Made by a program: the position numbers and the translations under genes. From Marinosulfonomonas sp. (GTDB taxonomy: Bacteria > Pseudomonadota > Alphaproteobacteria > Rhodobacterales > Rhodobacteraceae), in contig JAHRVD010000012.1 in NCBI GenBank assembly GCA_019090845.1, forward strand, positions 1 through 6,667: 6,667 nt of DNA, given 5' to 3'. Shown here one piece after another: positions 1-5,895 of this stretch; the first letter of the stretch is position 1; each line of letters starts with the position of its first letter. Under the pieces are notes generated by a model. The model saw only the letters and a program-made list of their open reading frames with translations, made no database searches and was not told the origin of the DNA.

Positions 1-1
1 G

Positions 2-427
2 AACACAATTCTGCTTGACGACGTGGTCACCGTCACCCCCAACGCCCCGATCTTTGCCCTCTATCACATCAATCTTGGCTTTCCGCTGATTTCCCCTTCC
101 ACGCAGGTAAGTTGCAATGGGACACCAAGCAACGACATGCTGCAAGGCGATCCGCAAACCCGTATTCGTGGACCAATACCCGGGCGTTACGCCGTGCGCG
201 TCGATGATGGTTTATCCGGGCCTGAAAGGGCAATCGAGATCGCCACCGATGGAACAGACCTGCCGTGGCTGCAAACGCATCGCCGCGCAGAACCGGGGCG
301 CAATCTTTTTTGTGTAGAGCCAGTGACCCATGATCGAAAACCTCGCGCAGAACTTTTACAAAATGGCGATGGGGACTTTTTGGAGCGACGGGAATTTTCG
401 ATAAAATTCGCATTCAGCGCCGGATAA
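2..427 (+). CDS. Aldose 1-epimerase family protein (DUF4432-like), C-terminal part
   Basis: The reading frame is open from the left edge and stops at TAA 425-427, so about 141 C-terminal residues are present and the start lies outside the window. An ATG/GTG inside the frame (such as GTG at 23) is unlikely to be the true start because homologous sequence continues upstream of it. Seen in the sequence: LYHINLGFPLI (about residues 20-30 of the fragment), the sequence DLPWLQTHRR, and FCVEPVTH followed by a short beta-rich tail ending FSIKFAFSAG. Known of the family: DUF4432/galactose-mutarotase-fold proteins carry an LYHxNxGxPLL strand and an EP-(A/V/C)-(T/S/N) segment near the C-terminus, and they are thought to interconvert sugar anomers in the cytoplasm. 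The substrate is unknown. The gene converges on the solute-binding protein gene, 55 bp between stops, so it is not part of that transcription unit. The assignment comes from motif memory on a fragment and is moderately sure. Confidence 0.68.
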   Translation, partial: NTILLDDVVTVTPNAPIFALYHINLGFPLISPSTQVSCNGTPSNDMLQGDPQTRIRGPIPGRYAVRVDDGLSGPERAIEIATDGTDLPWLQTHRRAEPGRNLFCVEPVTHDRKPRAELLQNGDGDFLERREFSIKFAFSAG

Positions 428-430
428 TCA

Positions 431-461
431 GCGCAGGCCCGAAACACCGCCGGGCCCGCGT
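431..461. terminator. GC-rich hairpin between convergent genes, possible terminator
   Basis: GGCCCG (436-441) pairs with CGGGCC (451-456) across a 9-nt loop. After one A/C mismatch (435/457) the stem continues with GCGC (431-434) against GCGT (458-461, last pair G-T). It begins 3 nt after the epimerase stop. On the + strand it is followed by ATTGTTATAAC, which is A/T-rich but is not a clean T-run, so intrinsic termination is plausible, not certain. Confidence 0.4.
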
Positions 462-473
462 ATTGTTATAACT

Positions 474-497
474 GTAACCGGATCAGTTAACGGTTAC
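474..497. terminator. Inverted repeat spanning the binding-protein stop codon, possible terminator
   Basis: GTAACCG (474-480) is perfectly complementary to CGGTTAC (491-497) across a 10-nt loop that contains the stop codon of the minus-strand solute-binding protein gene (483-485). In the minus-strand transcript the hairpin is followed by AGTTATAACAATA, which is A/U-rich but lacks a run of U. A role in ending the minus-strand transcript or protecting its 3' end is possible. The seven-pair stem has only four G-C pairs, so it is not strong. Confidence 0.3.
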
Positions 498-2054
498 CCA
501 ACGCAGGATAAAGAAGTTATCCGTTCTCTGGGTCAGCGCGATATTGTCTTTTGTCGCCCAGATCAGCGGCTGCACATACATCGGAACATAAGCAACTTCG
601 TCCTGCAAAATCTTATGCGCCTCATCGACCATGCCCTGACGCTTTGTGTCGTCAATCTCAGTCTGGATCATAGGTAACAGCTCATCCACCCGCGCGCTTG
701 AAAAGCCACCGAAATTCCACGATCCCAGCTTCTTTTCCTTATTTGGAGTCGAGGCGAGGAACCGCAGCGGATGCTCGGCGTCAAACGTGCCGGGCGACCA
801 GCCAAGAAGATACATATCGAAATTGTCAGCACGCAGTTCCGGCCAGTAAGAGCGAACGGGCATCGTCGTCAACTTGGCGTCAACGCCGATTTTGGCCAGC
901 ATGGACGCCGCAGCACGGCAAATAGCCTCGTCGTTGATGTAGCGATCATTCGGACACATCAGCCCGAACGAAAACCCGTCCGGATAACCCGCCTCGGCCA
1001 GCAAAGCTTTGGAGGCTGCCGGTTCGAACGCCAAACGAGCCGCAAGCCCGGTTGAAAAGCCTTTCATTTCTTTGGACACAAGCTGAGAAACCGGTTCGGC
1101 GGTGCCACGCATCACCTTGCTTGTCAGGGCATCGACGTCGATTGCCTGATAAATCGCACGGCGCACGCGAACATCGTGGAACGGGTTCTTGCCAGTCGTT
1201 TCGTCGGAATATTTCAACGCGTCTGCTTCATGGCCAAAGCCAAACATTAGCACCCGTGCCTCGACACCTTCATGAACTTTGAAGCCAGCCGTTTGCTTCA
1301 GGCGCGGAACATCCTGCAAGGGTATCGGCGCGATGAAATCAATCTCGCCCGACAGCAGCGCGGCCATTCCGGTCGAGGCCTCGCCAATGGGCGTAAAAAT
1401 CGCCTCGGTGATATTGCTTTCCAGATTGTCCCACCATCCGCCAAAAGGCTTAAGAGTCGTGCGAACACCCGGATCACGGCTGGCAAGGACGAAAGCGCCG
1501 GTTCCATTCGCATTTAGGGTTGCGAAATTCTCGGCGTCCTTTGCAGGGCGCTCAGCGCCATTTGTTTCGGTCCAGCCCTTATCCATGATCATGAAATTGG
1601 CGATTGAATCCGGGAACAACGGGTTAGCACGCTTGGTCATGAAATCAACGGTGAAATCATCCTGAACGATCACCTCGGACACCGGTGAGAACCATGAACG
1701 CACATCAGCTTCTTCAGAGCTCGCGCGTTGATAGGAAAACATCACATCTTCCGCAGTAAACGCCGAACCATCCTGATACGTTACGCCGTGGCGCAGATGA
1801 AAACGCCAGCCGTCGCTGCCAAGCGGTTCCCAGCTTTCGGCAAGGGCGGGCTCGATCTTCATATCTTTTCCACGACGGACAAGCCCTTCGTAGATGTTGT
1901 TCAAAAAGCCCAGAACAGGCGCGGAATTCACCGCGTGCGGGTCCATTGTCTGTGGATCGGTAGAGCCGGCCCATTTAAAGGTTTCGGCCGAAACCGCGCT
2001 GACTGATGCACCTAGCATCAGACCGCAAATAGCTGTTTTTGTGAGTAATTTCAT
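483..2054 (-). CDS. ABC transporter periplasmic solute-binding protein, peptide/nickel/opine family (SBP_bac_5)
   Basis: This 523-residue protein captures a small solute in the periplasm and hands it to the permease pair encoded by the divergent operon. Residues 1-23 form a signal peptide: basic MKLLTK, a hydrophobic core, and an A-V-S-A cleavage site before E24. Cys10 lies in the core without a lipobox, so the protein is probably soluble and not a lipoprotein. Family hallmarks are visible: LAESWEPL (71-78), WRFHLRHGVTYQDGSAFTAEDV (from 83 to 104), NGTGAFVL (183-190), NPFHDVRVRRAIYQAID (290-306), and the segment 366-389 with CPNDRYINDE and a second cysteine (C367, C379). The length is typical of the DppA/OppA class. 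The ATG at 2054 is preceded by GGGGAGA (2061-2067) with 6-nt spacing, and the signal peptide begins there. The separate divergent orientation lets it be expressed at a different level from the permeases. The substrate is undetermined; peptides are most likely, but opines, sugars or metal complexes are possible. Confidence 0.93.
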   Translation of the reverse strand: MKLLTKTAICGLMLGASVSAVSAETFKWAGSTDPQTMDPHAVNSAPVLGFLNNIYEGLVRRGKDMKIEPALAESWEPLGSDGWRFHLRHGVTYQDGSAFTAEDVMFSYQRASSEEADVRSWFSPVSEVIVQDDFTVDFMTKRANPLFPDSIANFMIMDKGWTETNGAERPAKDAENFATLNANGTGAFVLASRDPGVRTTLKPFGGWWDNLESNITEAIFTPIGEASTGMAALLSGEIDFIAPIPLQDVPRLKQTAGFKVHEGVEARVLMFGFGHEADALKYSDETTGKNPFHDVRVRRAIYQAIDVDALTSKVMRGTAEPVSQLVSKEMKGFSTGLAARLAFEPAASKALLAEAGYPDGFSFGLMCPNDRYINDEAICRAAASMLAKIGVDAKLTTMPVRSYWPELRADNFDMYLLGWSPGTFDAEHPLRFLASTPNKEKKLGSWNFGGFSSARVDELLPMIQTEIDDTKRQGMVDEAHKILQDEVAYVPMYVQPLIWATKDNIALTQRTDNFFILRWVTVN

Positions 2055-2060
2055 TTATCA

Positions 2061-2067
2061 TCTCCCC
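2061..2067 (-). promoter_or_regulatory. Ribosome binding site of the solute-binding protein gene
   Basis: Read on the minus strand the sequence is GGGGAGA, with 6 nt before the ATG at 2054. It is a strong Shine-Dalgarno match and fixes the start at the signal peptide methionine. Confidence 0.75.
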
Positions 2068-2113
2068 GGTACTGCAGAAATTCAGGCGTTCGTTGACGCG
2101 TGGTCACCTGCCG

Positions 2114-2141
2114 AGACTATGCGCGGCGCGCAGCAGAGTCT
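2114..2141. repeat. GC-rich palindrome with outer complementary arms
   Basis: TGCGCG-G-CGCGCA (2120-2132) is a perfect 13-bp inverted repeat with a single central base. It is flanked by AGACT (2114-2118) and its complement AGTCT (2137-2141), with unequal spacers of 1 and 4 nt. It may be an operator for a dimeric regulator, or a hairpin near the start of the leftward transcript. Function is inferred from position only. Confidence 0.35.
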
Positions 2142-2175
2142 AATTTTTCACGTCCGCTGCGAGATGACAAAACTG

Positions 2176-2204
2176 TTACCAGCCAAAGCAGACCATTTTA
2201 TCTT
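2176..2204 (+). promoter_or_regulatory. Candidate sigma-70-type promoter for the permease operon
   Basis: TTACCA (2176-2181) and TATCTT (2199-2204) are separated by exactly 17 nt, and each matches 4 of 6 bases of the vegetative consensus. Transcription would begin near 2211 and leave a leader of about 50 nt before the GTG at 2264. ACCAGC (2178-2183) and GCTGGT (2205-2210) form an inverted repeat that brackets the spacer and the -10 element. The match could be chance. Confidence 0.3.
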
Positions 2205-2236
2205 GCTGGTGGCCAAACGCTTATCCTGCTGCCAAA
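2198..2236 (+). repeat. Imperfect direct repeat in the divergent control region
   Basis: TTATCTTGCTG (2198-2208) and TTATCCTGCTG (2221-2231) match at 10 of 11 positions and start 23 bp apart. Each is followed by CCAAA, after 4 extra bases in the first copy (2213-2217) and directly in the second (2232-2236). The copies lie on nearly the same face of the helix, two turns apart. They may be paired regulator sites or a local slippage duplication. A third GCCAAA is at 2182-2187. Confidence 0.45.
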
Positions 2237-2252
2237 GTCGGACATAGCTACC

Positions 2253-2257
2253 GGGAG
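2253..2257 (+). promoter_or_regulatory. Ribosome binding site that supports the GTG start of the first permease
   Basis: GGGAG lies 6 nt before the GTG at 2264. No ATG close by yields the usual N-terminus of this permease family, so this site decides the start. Confidence 0.7.
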
Positions 2258-2263
2258 ACGCGG

Positions 2264-3241
2264 GTGTTTTCATTTATCCTAAAACGGCTCGTTCAGTCGA
2301 TTTTTGTAATGCTGGCGGTCAGTCTGTTGGCGTTTGCCCTGTTCCGTTTCGTCGGCGATCCGGTTGCGGTGATGGTTGGGCAGGAAACCTCGATCGAGGA
2401 TCAGGAACGGCTGCGCGAACAACTCGGCCTGAACGATCCGGTTATTGCTCAATACACGCGGTTTCTGGGCAATCTGGTAACTGGCGATTTCGGGTTTTCC
2501 TACCGGACCCGCCAACCGATCGGCCAGATGATCCTGAACAGAATGCCCGCCACAGTAGAACTGGGGTTTGTCGCGTTGCTTATCTCGCTGGCGGTTGGAA
2601 TCCCGGCAGGAATTTACACGGCCCTTCACAATGACGGCGTGATCGCCAATGCGATCCTGATTACCACGCTTATCGGCATCTCGATTCCGACCTTCGTGAT
2701 CGGGATATTTCTGATCTATGTGTTCGGCGTTCAACTGGGTTGGTTGCCCACATTCGGACGTGGCGACGTGGTGGAAATCGGCTGGTGGAAAACCAATTTC
2801 CTGACCCTTGGCGGGTTGCGTGCGCTGATCCTGCCAGCGATCACGTTGGGGGTTTATCAACTGACCCTGACCATGCGGCTGGTGCGATCTGAAATGCAGG
2901 ACGTGATGAATACCGATTTCATCAAATTCGCCATTGCCCGTGGCATCGACTATCGAACGGTTCACTATAAACACGCGCTGCGAAATTCTATGGTGCCGGT
3001 GATTACCATTATTGGCCTGCAATTTGGCGGCGTCATTGCGTTTTCCATCGTGACCGAAAGCGTCTTTCAATGGCCCGGAATGGGCCTGCTGTTTCTGGAT
3101 AGCATCCGCTTTGTCGATATTCCGGTGATGTCTGTCTATCTGGTGCTGATCGCGCTGATCTTTGTGATCATCAATCTGATCGTCGATATCCTGTATTTCG
3201 TGATCGACCCAAGGGTTCGCCTGAAAGCAGAGGCAAGCTGA
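2264..3241 (+). CDS. ABC transporter permease, DppB/OppB-like
   Basis: This 325-residue inner-membrane subunit is one half of the translocation channel of the importer. The start is GTG at 2264, which gives the typical N-terminus (FSFILKRLVQSIFVML) with a first membrane helix at about 10-30. A periplasmic region follows (about 31-95) with the family sequence GDPVAVM and REQLGLNDP (51-59). Further hydrophobic helices lie at about 99-121, 127-155, 184-207, 243-265 and 287-313. The cytoplasmic EAA-type loop that contacts the ATPase is at about 218-241 (DFIKFAIARGIDYRTVHYKH and the following ALRN), with the conserved A-R-G. FQWPGMG (268-274) and the C-terminal DPRVRL are also family hallmarks. 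The TGA stop shares its last base with the ATG of the next gene (TGATG), which points to translational coupling. It is complete and has no visible defects. Which substrate passes through cannot be told from this subunit. Confidence 0.95.
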   Translation: MFSFILKRLVQSIFVMLAVSLLAFALFRFVGDPVAVMVGQETSIEDQERLREQLGLNDPVIAQYTRFLGNLVTGDFGFSYRTRQPIGQMILNRMPATVELGFVALLISLAVGIPAGIYTALHNDGVIANAILITTLIGISIPTFVIGIFLIYVFGVQLGWLPTFGRGDVVEIGWWKTNFLTLGGLRALILPAITLGVYQLTLTMRLVRSEMQDVMNTDFIKFAIARGIDYRTVHYKHALRNSMVPVITIIGLQFGGVIAFSIVTESVFQWPGMGLLFLDSIRFVDIPVMSVYLVLIALIFVIINLIVDILYFVIDPRVRLKAEAS

Positions 3242-4158
3242 TGCTTACATGGTGGCGCCGCGTTCGCATTGAAAACGAGCTGATCTATCTGTTTTTGCGC
3301 AGCCCCGTTACGCAAGTTGCGGCGGCGATCGGCTTGTTGTCGGTCCTTGGGGCGCTGTTTGCCCCGCTTATCGCACCCACAAATCCCTATGACCTTGCAA
3401 GTTTTGACCTTCTGGACAGCTTCCTGCCCCCTGCGTGGGTTGAAGACGGCGATCCCAGATTCTTTATTGGCACCGACGATCAGGGGCGCGATCTGTTGTC
3501 CTCAATCTTATATGGCGCGCGTCTTTCGTTGCTGGTCGGCTTGTCGTCAGTTGCCTTCGCAGCCGTTCTGGGCACCGGTCTGGGGCTGGCGGCGGGCTAT
3601 TTCGGCGGTCGTCTGGATACGATTGTGATGCGGATTGCCGATGTGCAACTAAGCCTTCCGGCAATTCTGACAGCGCTTTTGGTCGATGGCGTGGCGCGCG
3701 GCATCCTGCCTCGCGAACAGCACGACGAATTGTTGTTGGTCGTTCTGACTGTTGCAATCGGCCTGTCGCTTTGGGTGAATTTCGCACGCACGGCGCGCGC
3801 CTCGACTTTCGTGGAACGCAATAAGGAATATGTGCAGGCGGCCGAGATCATGGGCCTGCACCCCCTGCGGATCATGGCCGTCGCGATCCTACCCAATATT
3901 CTTGGCCCGCTGATGGTGATCGGCACCGTTGATCTGGCCGTGGCAATCCTGCTGGAAGCAACGCTCAGTTTTCTGGGTGTTGGTGTGCCACCAAATCAAC
4001 CCTCGCTGGGAACACTGATCCGCATTGGCACCGAATACATATTCTCAGGCGAGTGGTGGATCGTGATTTTTCCCTCGGCGGCGCTGATCGTGATGATTGT
4101 TTCGGTCAATATAATGGGCGATTTCTTTCGCGCCGTCCTGAACCCGAGGTTGCGGTAA
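3241..4158 (+). CDS. ABC transporter permease, DppC/OppC-like
   Basis: This 305-residue inner-membrane protein is the second channel half and partners the DppB-like subunit. An OppC N-terminal segment with the first helix is at about 22-46. The class signature GTDDQGRDLLSSILYGAR (77-94) comes next, then helices at about 96-120, 128-150, 163-180, 214-245 and 272-293. The EAA loop is at about 196-219 (EYVQAAEIMGLHPLRIMAVA and the following ILPN), with the conserved A-x-x-x-G. LSFLGVGVPP (242-251) and the ending VLNPRLR are standard for this family. The start ATG overlaps the previous stop by one base, and its own stop TAA (4156-4158) overlaps the next ATG by one base, so the three genes form a coupled operon. 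The length and motifs are complete. Membrane helix limits are estimates by eye. Confidence 0.95.
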   Translation: MLTWWRRVRIENELIYLFLRSPVTQVAAAIGLLSVLGALFAPLIAPTNPYDLASFDLLDSFLPPAWVEDGDPRFFIGTDDQGRDLLSSILYGARLSLLVGLSSVAFAAVLGTGLGLAAGYFGGRLDTIVMRIADVQLSLPAILTALLVDGVARGILPREQHDELLLVVLTVAIGLSLWVNFARTARASTFVERNKEYVQAAEIMGLHPLRIMAVAILPNILGPLMVIGTVDLAVAILLEATLSFLGVGVPPNQPSLGTLIRIGTEYIFSGEWWIVIFPSAALIVMIVSVNIMGDFFRAVLNPRLR

Positions 4159-5891
4159 TGGGCGCGCTTCTGGAAGTCACCGATCTGACGGTGCAATACC
4201 CAACCCGCTTTGGCCTGTTTACCGCGATCGAGGGGATCAACCTGTCGCTGGAACCGGGGCAAATCCATGGTCTGGTCGGCGAATCCGGGGCTGGCAAATC
4301 AACTATCGGTGCGGCAATCATCGGCCTGATCCCCTCGCCCGGCTACGTCGCGCAGGGCGATATCAAGCTGTTGGGACAAAGCCTGCCGGAGCTTTCGCAA
4401 AAAGCCTATCACAAGCTGCGCGGCGCCAAAATCTCGATGATATTTCAGGACCCGCAAACATCGCTCAATCCGCTGCTGACGATTGAGGATCAGTTGGTTG
4501 AGACTATCCGCCAGCACTCTGGTCACAGCTATCAGGAGGCGCGCGACAAGGCTGTGGCGCTGCTAATCGAAACCGGCCTTGAGAATGCCCAAGGCCGGAT
4601 GTCGGAATATCCGCATCAGTTTTCCGGCGGCATGCGGCAACGTGTTGTCATTGCGCTGGCGCTTTGCACCGACCCGGACCTTATCATCGCCGATGAACCC
4701 ACAACTGCGCTGGACGTGGCGATACAGGCGCAAATTCTTGATCTGATCCGCAGACTTGCGAATGACAGGGGCGTCGGTTTTTTGCTGATTACCCATGATA
4801 TCGGCGTCATCGCAGAAATCACCGACAGTGTTTCGGTCCTGCGTGGCGGAAAACTGATGGAAGAAGGCAAGACCGCACAGGTCTTGGGCCATCCGCGCCA
4901 CGACTATACCAAGGCCCTGATGGCAGCCGTGCCCCGTTTAGAAGAGAAACTGGACCGTTTTGCCAATATTCTAAGCGACGAACCAAGCCTGCCAACACCT
5001 GAATTGTTGTGGAAAGTGGACGGTGCATCGGATCAGTTCGCTACTGACTGGCTGTTGGCCGGCGAGCGACACACGGCGAGCGACGGGCCGGTTCTGTCCG
5101 TGCGTGACCTGGACGTGACGTTTTATACAGATCGCCAGTTTTCGCTTGGTAAGGGCACCGCGGTTCGCGCACTTCAGGGCATCTCGCTGGATGTTCAGCC
5201 TGGACAGGTTTTGGGCGTGATCGGTGAAAGCGGCTCTGGCAAATCGACACTGGCAAAAGCAATCGTTGGGCTGGTCCGCCCCTCTGCGGGGCGGATTGAA
5301 TTTAACGGGTCCGAACTACCGCTGGGGCGGGAGCGGGCCAGAACGCACCCGTCGCGACGCAAAATCCAGATGGTGTTTCAGGATCCCTATTCCTCGCTTA
5401 ACAACCGCCGCAAGATCGAGGATATCATCGGCGAGCCGATCCGCTTTTTCGATCTGGCGCGCGATAAAGGCGAACAGCGGCGCATCGTGGCATCGGTTCT
5501 TGATCTTGTCGGCATGCCACAGCGCGCGATGCTGAAATTCCCGCATCAGTTTTCGGGCGGTCAGCGGCAACGGATTGCAATTGCCCGAGCGCTTGTGGCG
5601 CGACCCGAGTTCCTGATTTGTGATGAGCCCACTTCGGCGCTGGACGTGTCTATTCAGGCCCAGATACTTAATCTGCTGAAAGACCTGCAAGCCCAGTTCG
5701 GATTGTCGATCCTGTTCATTAGCCACAATCTGGCCGTGGTGCGTCAAATGTCAGATCATGTGGTTGTTCTGAAATCAGGCAAGTTGATGGAATCCAAAAA
5801 TTCGGATGATTTCTTTGCCGGACCGGGCGACGCCTATAGCCGTCGTTTGCTGGCCGAAACCCCATCGCTGGACCTGCTGCTGGGCGCCTGA
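4158..5891 (+). CDS. Fused double ATP-binding protein of the peptide-type ABC importer (DppD-DppF-like)
   Basis: This 577-residue cytoplasmic protein powers the importer and carries both nucleotide-binding domains on one chain, which other systems make as two proteins. Domain 1: Walker A GESGAGKST (41-49), Q-loop Q97, signature FSGGMRQR (155-162), Walker B LIIADEP (175-181), H-loop H213. It ends in an oligo_HPY-type tail, HPRHDYTKAL (245-254). A linker of about 50 residues leads to domain 2: Walker A GESGSGKST (356-364), Q408, FSGGQRQR (465-472), FLICDEP (485-491) and H523. All catalytic motifs are intact in both halves, so both sites should hydrolyse ATP. I chose ATG 4158, preceded by GAGG (4146-4149) and overlapping the permease stop as TAATG. 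An in-frame start at 4053 would add 35 residues that lie inside the permease and resemble no ATPase. The domain 1 tail lacks the cysteines that bind an Fe-S cluster in some DppD proteins. Confidence 0.95.
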   Translation: MGALLEVTDLTVQYPTRFGLFTAIEGINLSLEPGQIHGLVGESGAGKSTIGAAIIGLIPSPGYVAQGDIKLLGQSLPELSQKAYHKLRGAKISMIFQDPQTSLNPLLTIEDQLVETIRQHSGHSYQEARDKAVALLIETGLENAQGRMSEYPHQFSGGMRQRVVIALALCTDPDLIIADEPTTALDVAIQAQILDLIRRLANDRGVGFLLITHDIGVIAEITDSVSVLRGGKLMEEGKTAQVLGHPRHDYTKALMAAVPRLEEKLDRFANILSDEPSLPTPELLWKVDGASDQFATDWLLAGERHTASDGPVLSVRDLDVTFYTDRQFSLGKGTAVRALQGISLDVQPGQVLGVIGESGSGKSTLAKAIVGLVRPSAGRIEFNGSELPLGRERARTHPSRRKIQMVFQDPYSSLNNRRKIEDIIGEPIRFFDLARDKGEQRRIVASVLDLVGMPQRAMLKFPHQFSGGQRQRIAIARALVARPEFLICDEPTSALDVSIQAQILNLLKDLQAQFGLSILFISHNLAVVRQMSDHVVVLKSGKLMESKNSDDFFAGPGDAYSRRLLAETPSLDLLLGA

Positions 5892-5895
5892 ACGA

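Larger units (their letters stand above)
2055..2263. promoter_or_regulatory. Divergent intergenic control region
   Basis: This 209-bp gap separates the 5' ends of the binding-protein gene (leftward) and the permease operon (rightward), so the promoters for both are expected here. No convincing open reading frame occupies it. It contains both ribosome binding sites, a candidate rightward promoter (2176-2204), an imperfect direct repeat (2198-2236) and a GC-rich palindrome (2114-2141). For the leftward gene only a weak candidate is visible: TTGTCA on the minus strand (2165-2170), then 17 nt and AAAATT (2142-2147). No regulator gene is adjacent in the window. Confidence 0.7.

Noticed and set aside
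106..120. Sequence resembling a eukaryotic splice donor (CAGGTAAGT)
   Set aside because: The reading frame continues through it with sensible protein sequence, and every gene in the window is bacterial in style.
1279..1665. Plus-strand open frame of 128 codons inside the binding protein gene
   Set aside because: It is antisense to a clearly recognised SBP_bac_5 protein and has no protein family features.
1894..2247. Plus-strand open frame of 117 codons across the binding-protein start and the intergenic region
   Set aside because: It covers the signal peptide and ribosome site of a confident minus-strand gene, and the translation shows no domain.
2279..3070. Long minus-strand open frame of 263 codons
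   Set aside because: It lies wholly opposite the DppB-like permease, its translation is rich in H, Q, R and D with no recognisable domain, and it has no ribosome site. It is a shadow of the permease codons.
4053..4157. Upstream in-frame start for the fused ATPase
   Set aside because: The extra 35 residues come from the out-of-frame end of the DppC-like permease, and a good ribosome site and the typical N-terminus fit ATG 4158.
5316..5747. Minus-strand open frame of 143 codons opposite ATPase domain 2
   Set aside because: It mirrors conserved ATPase motifs of the real gene. Similar shadows opposite domain 1 (4563-4901) confirm this is a codon-bias effect.
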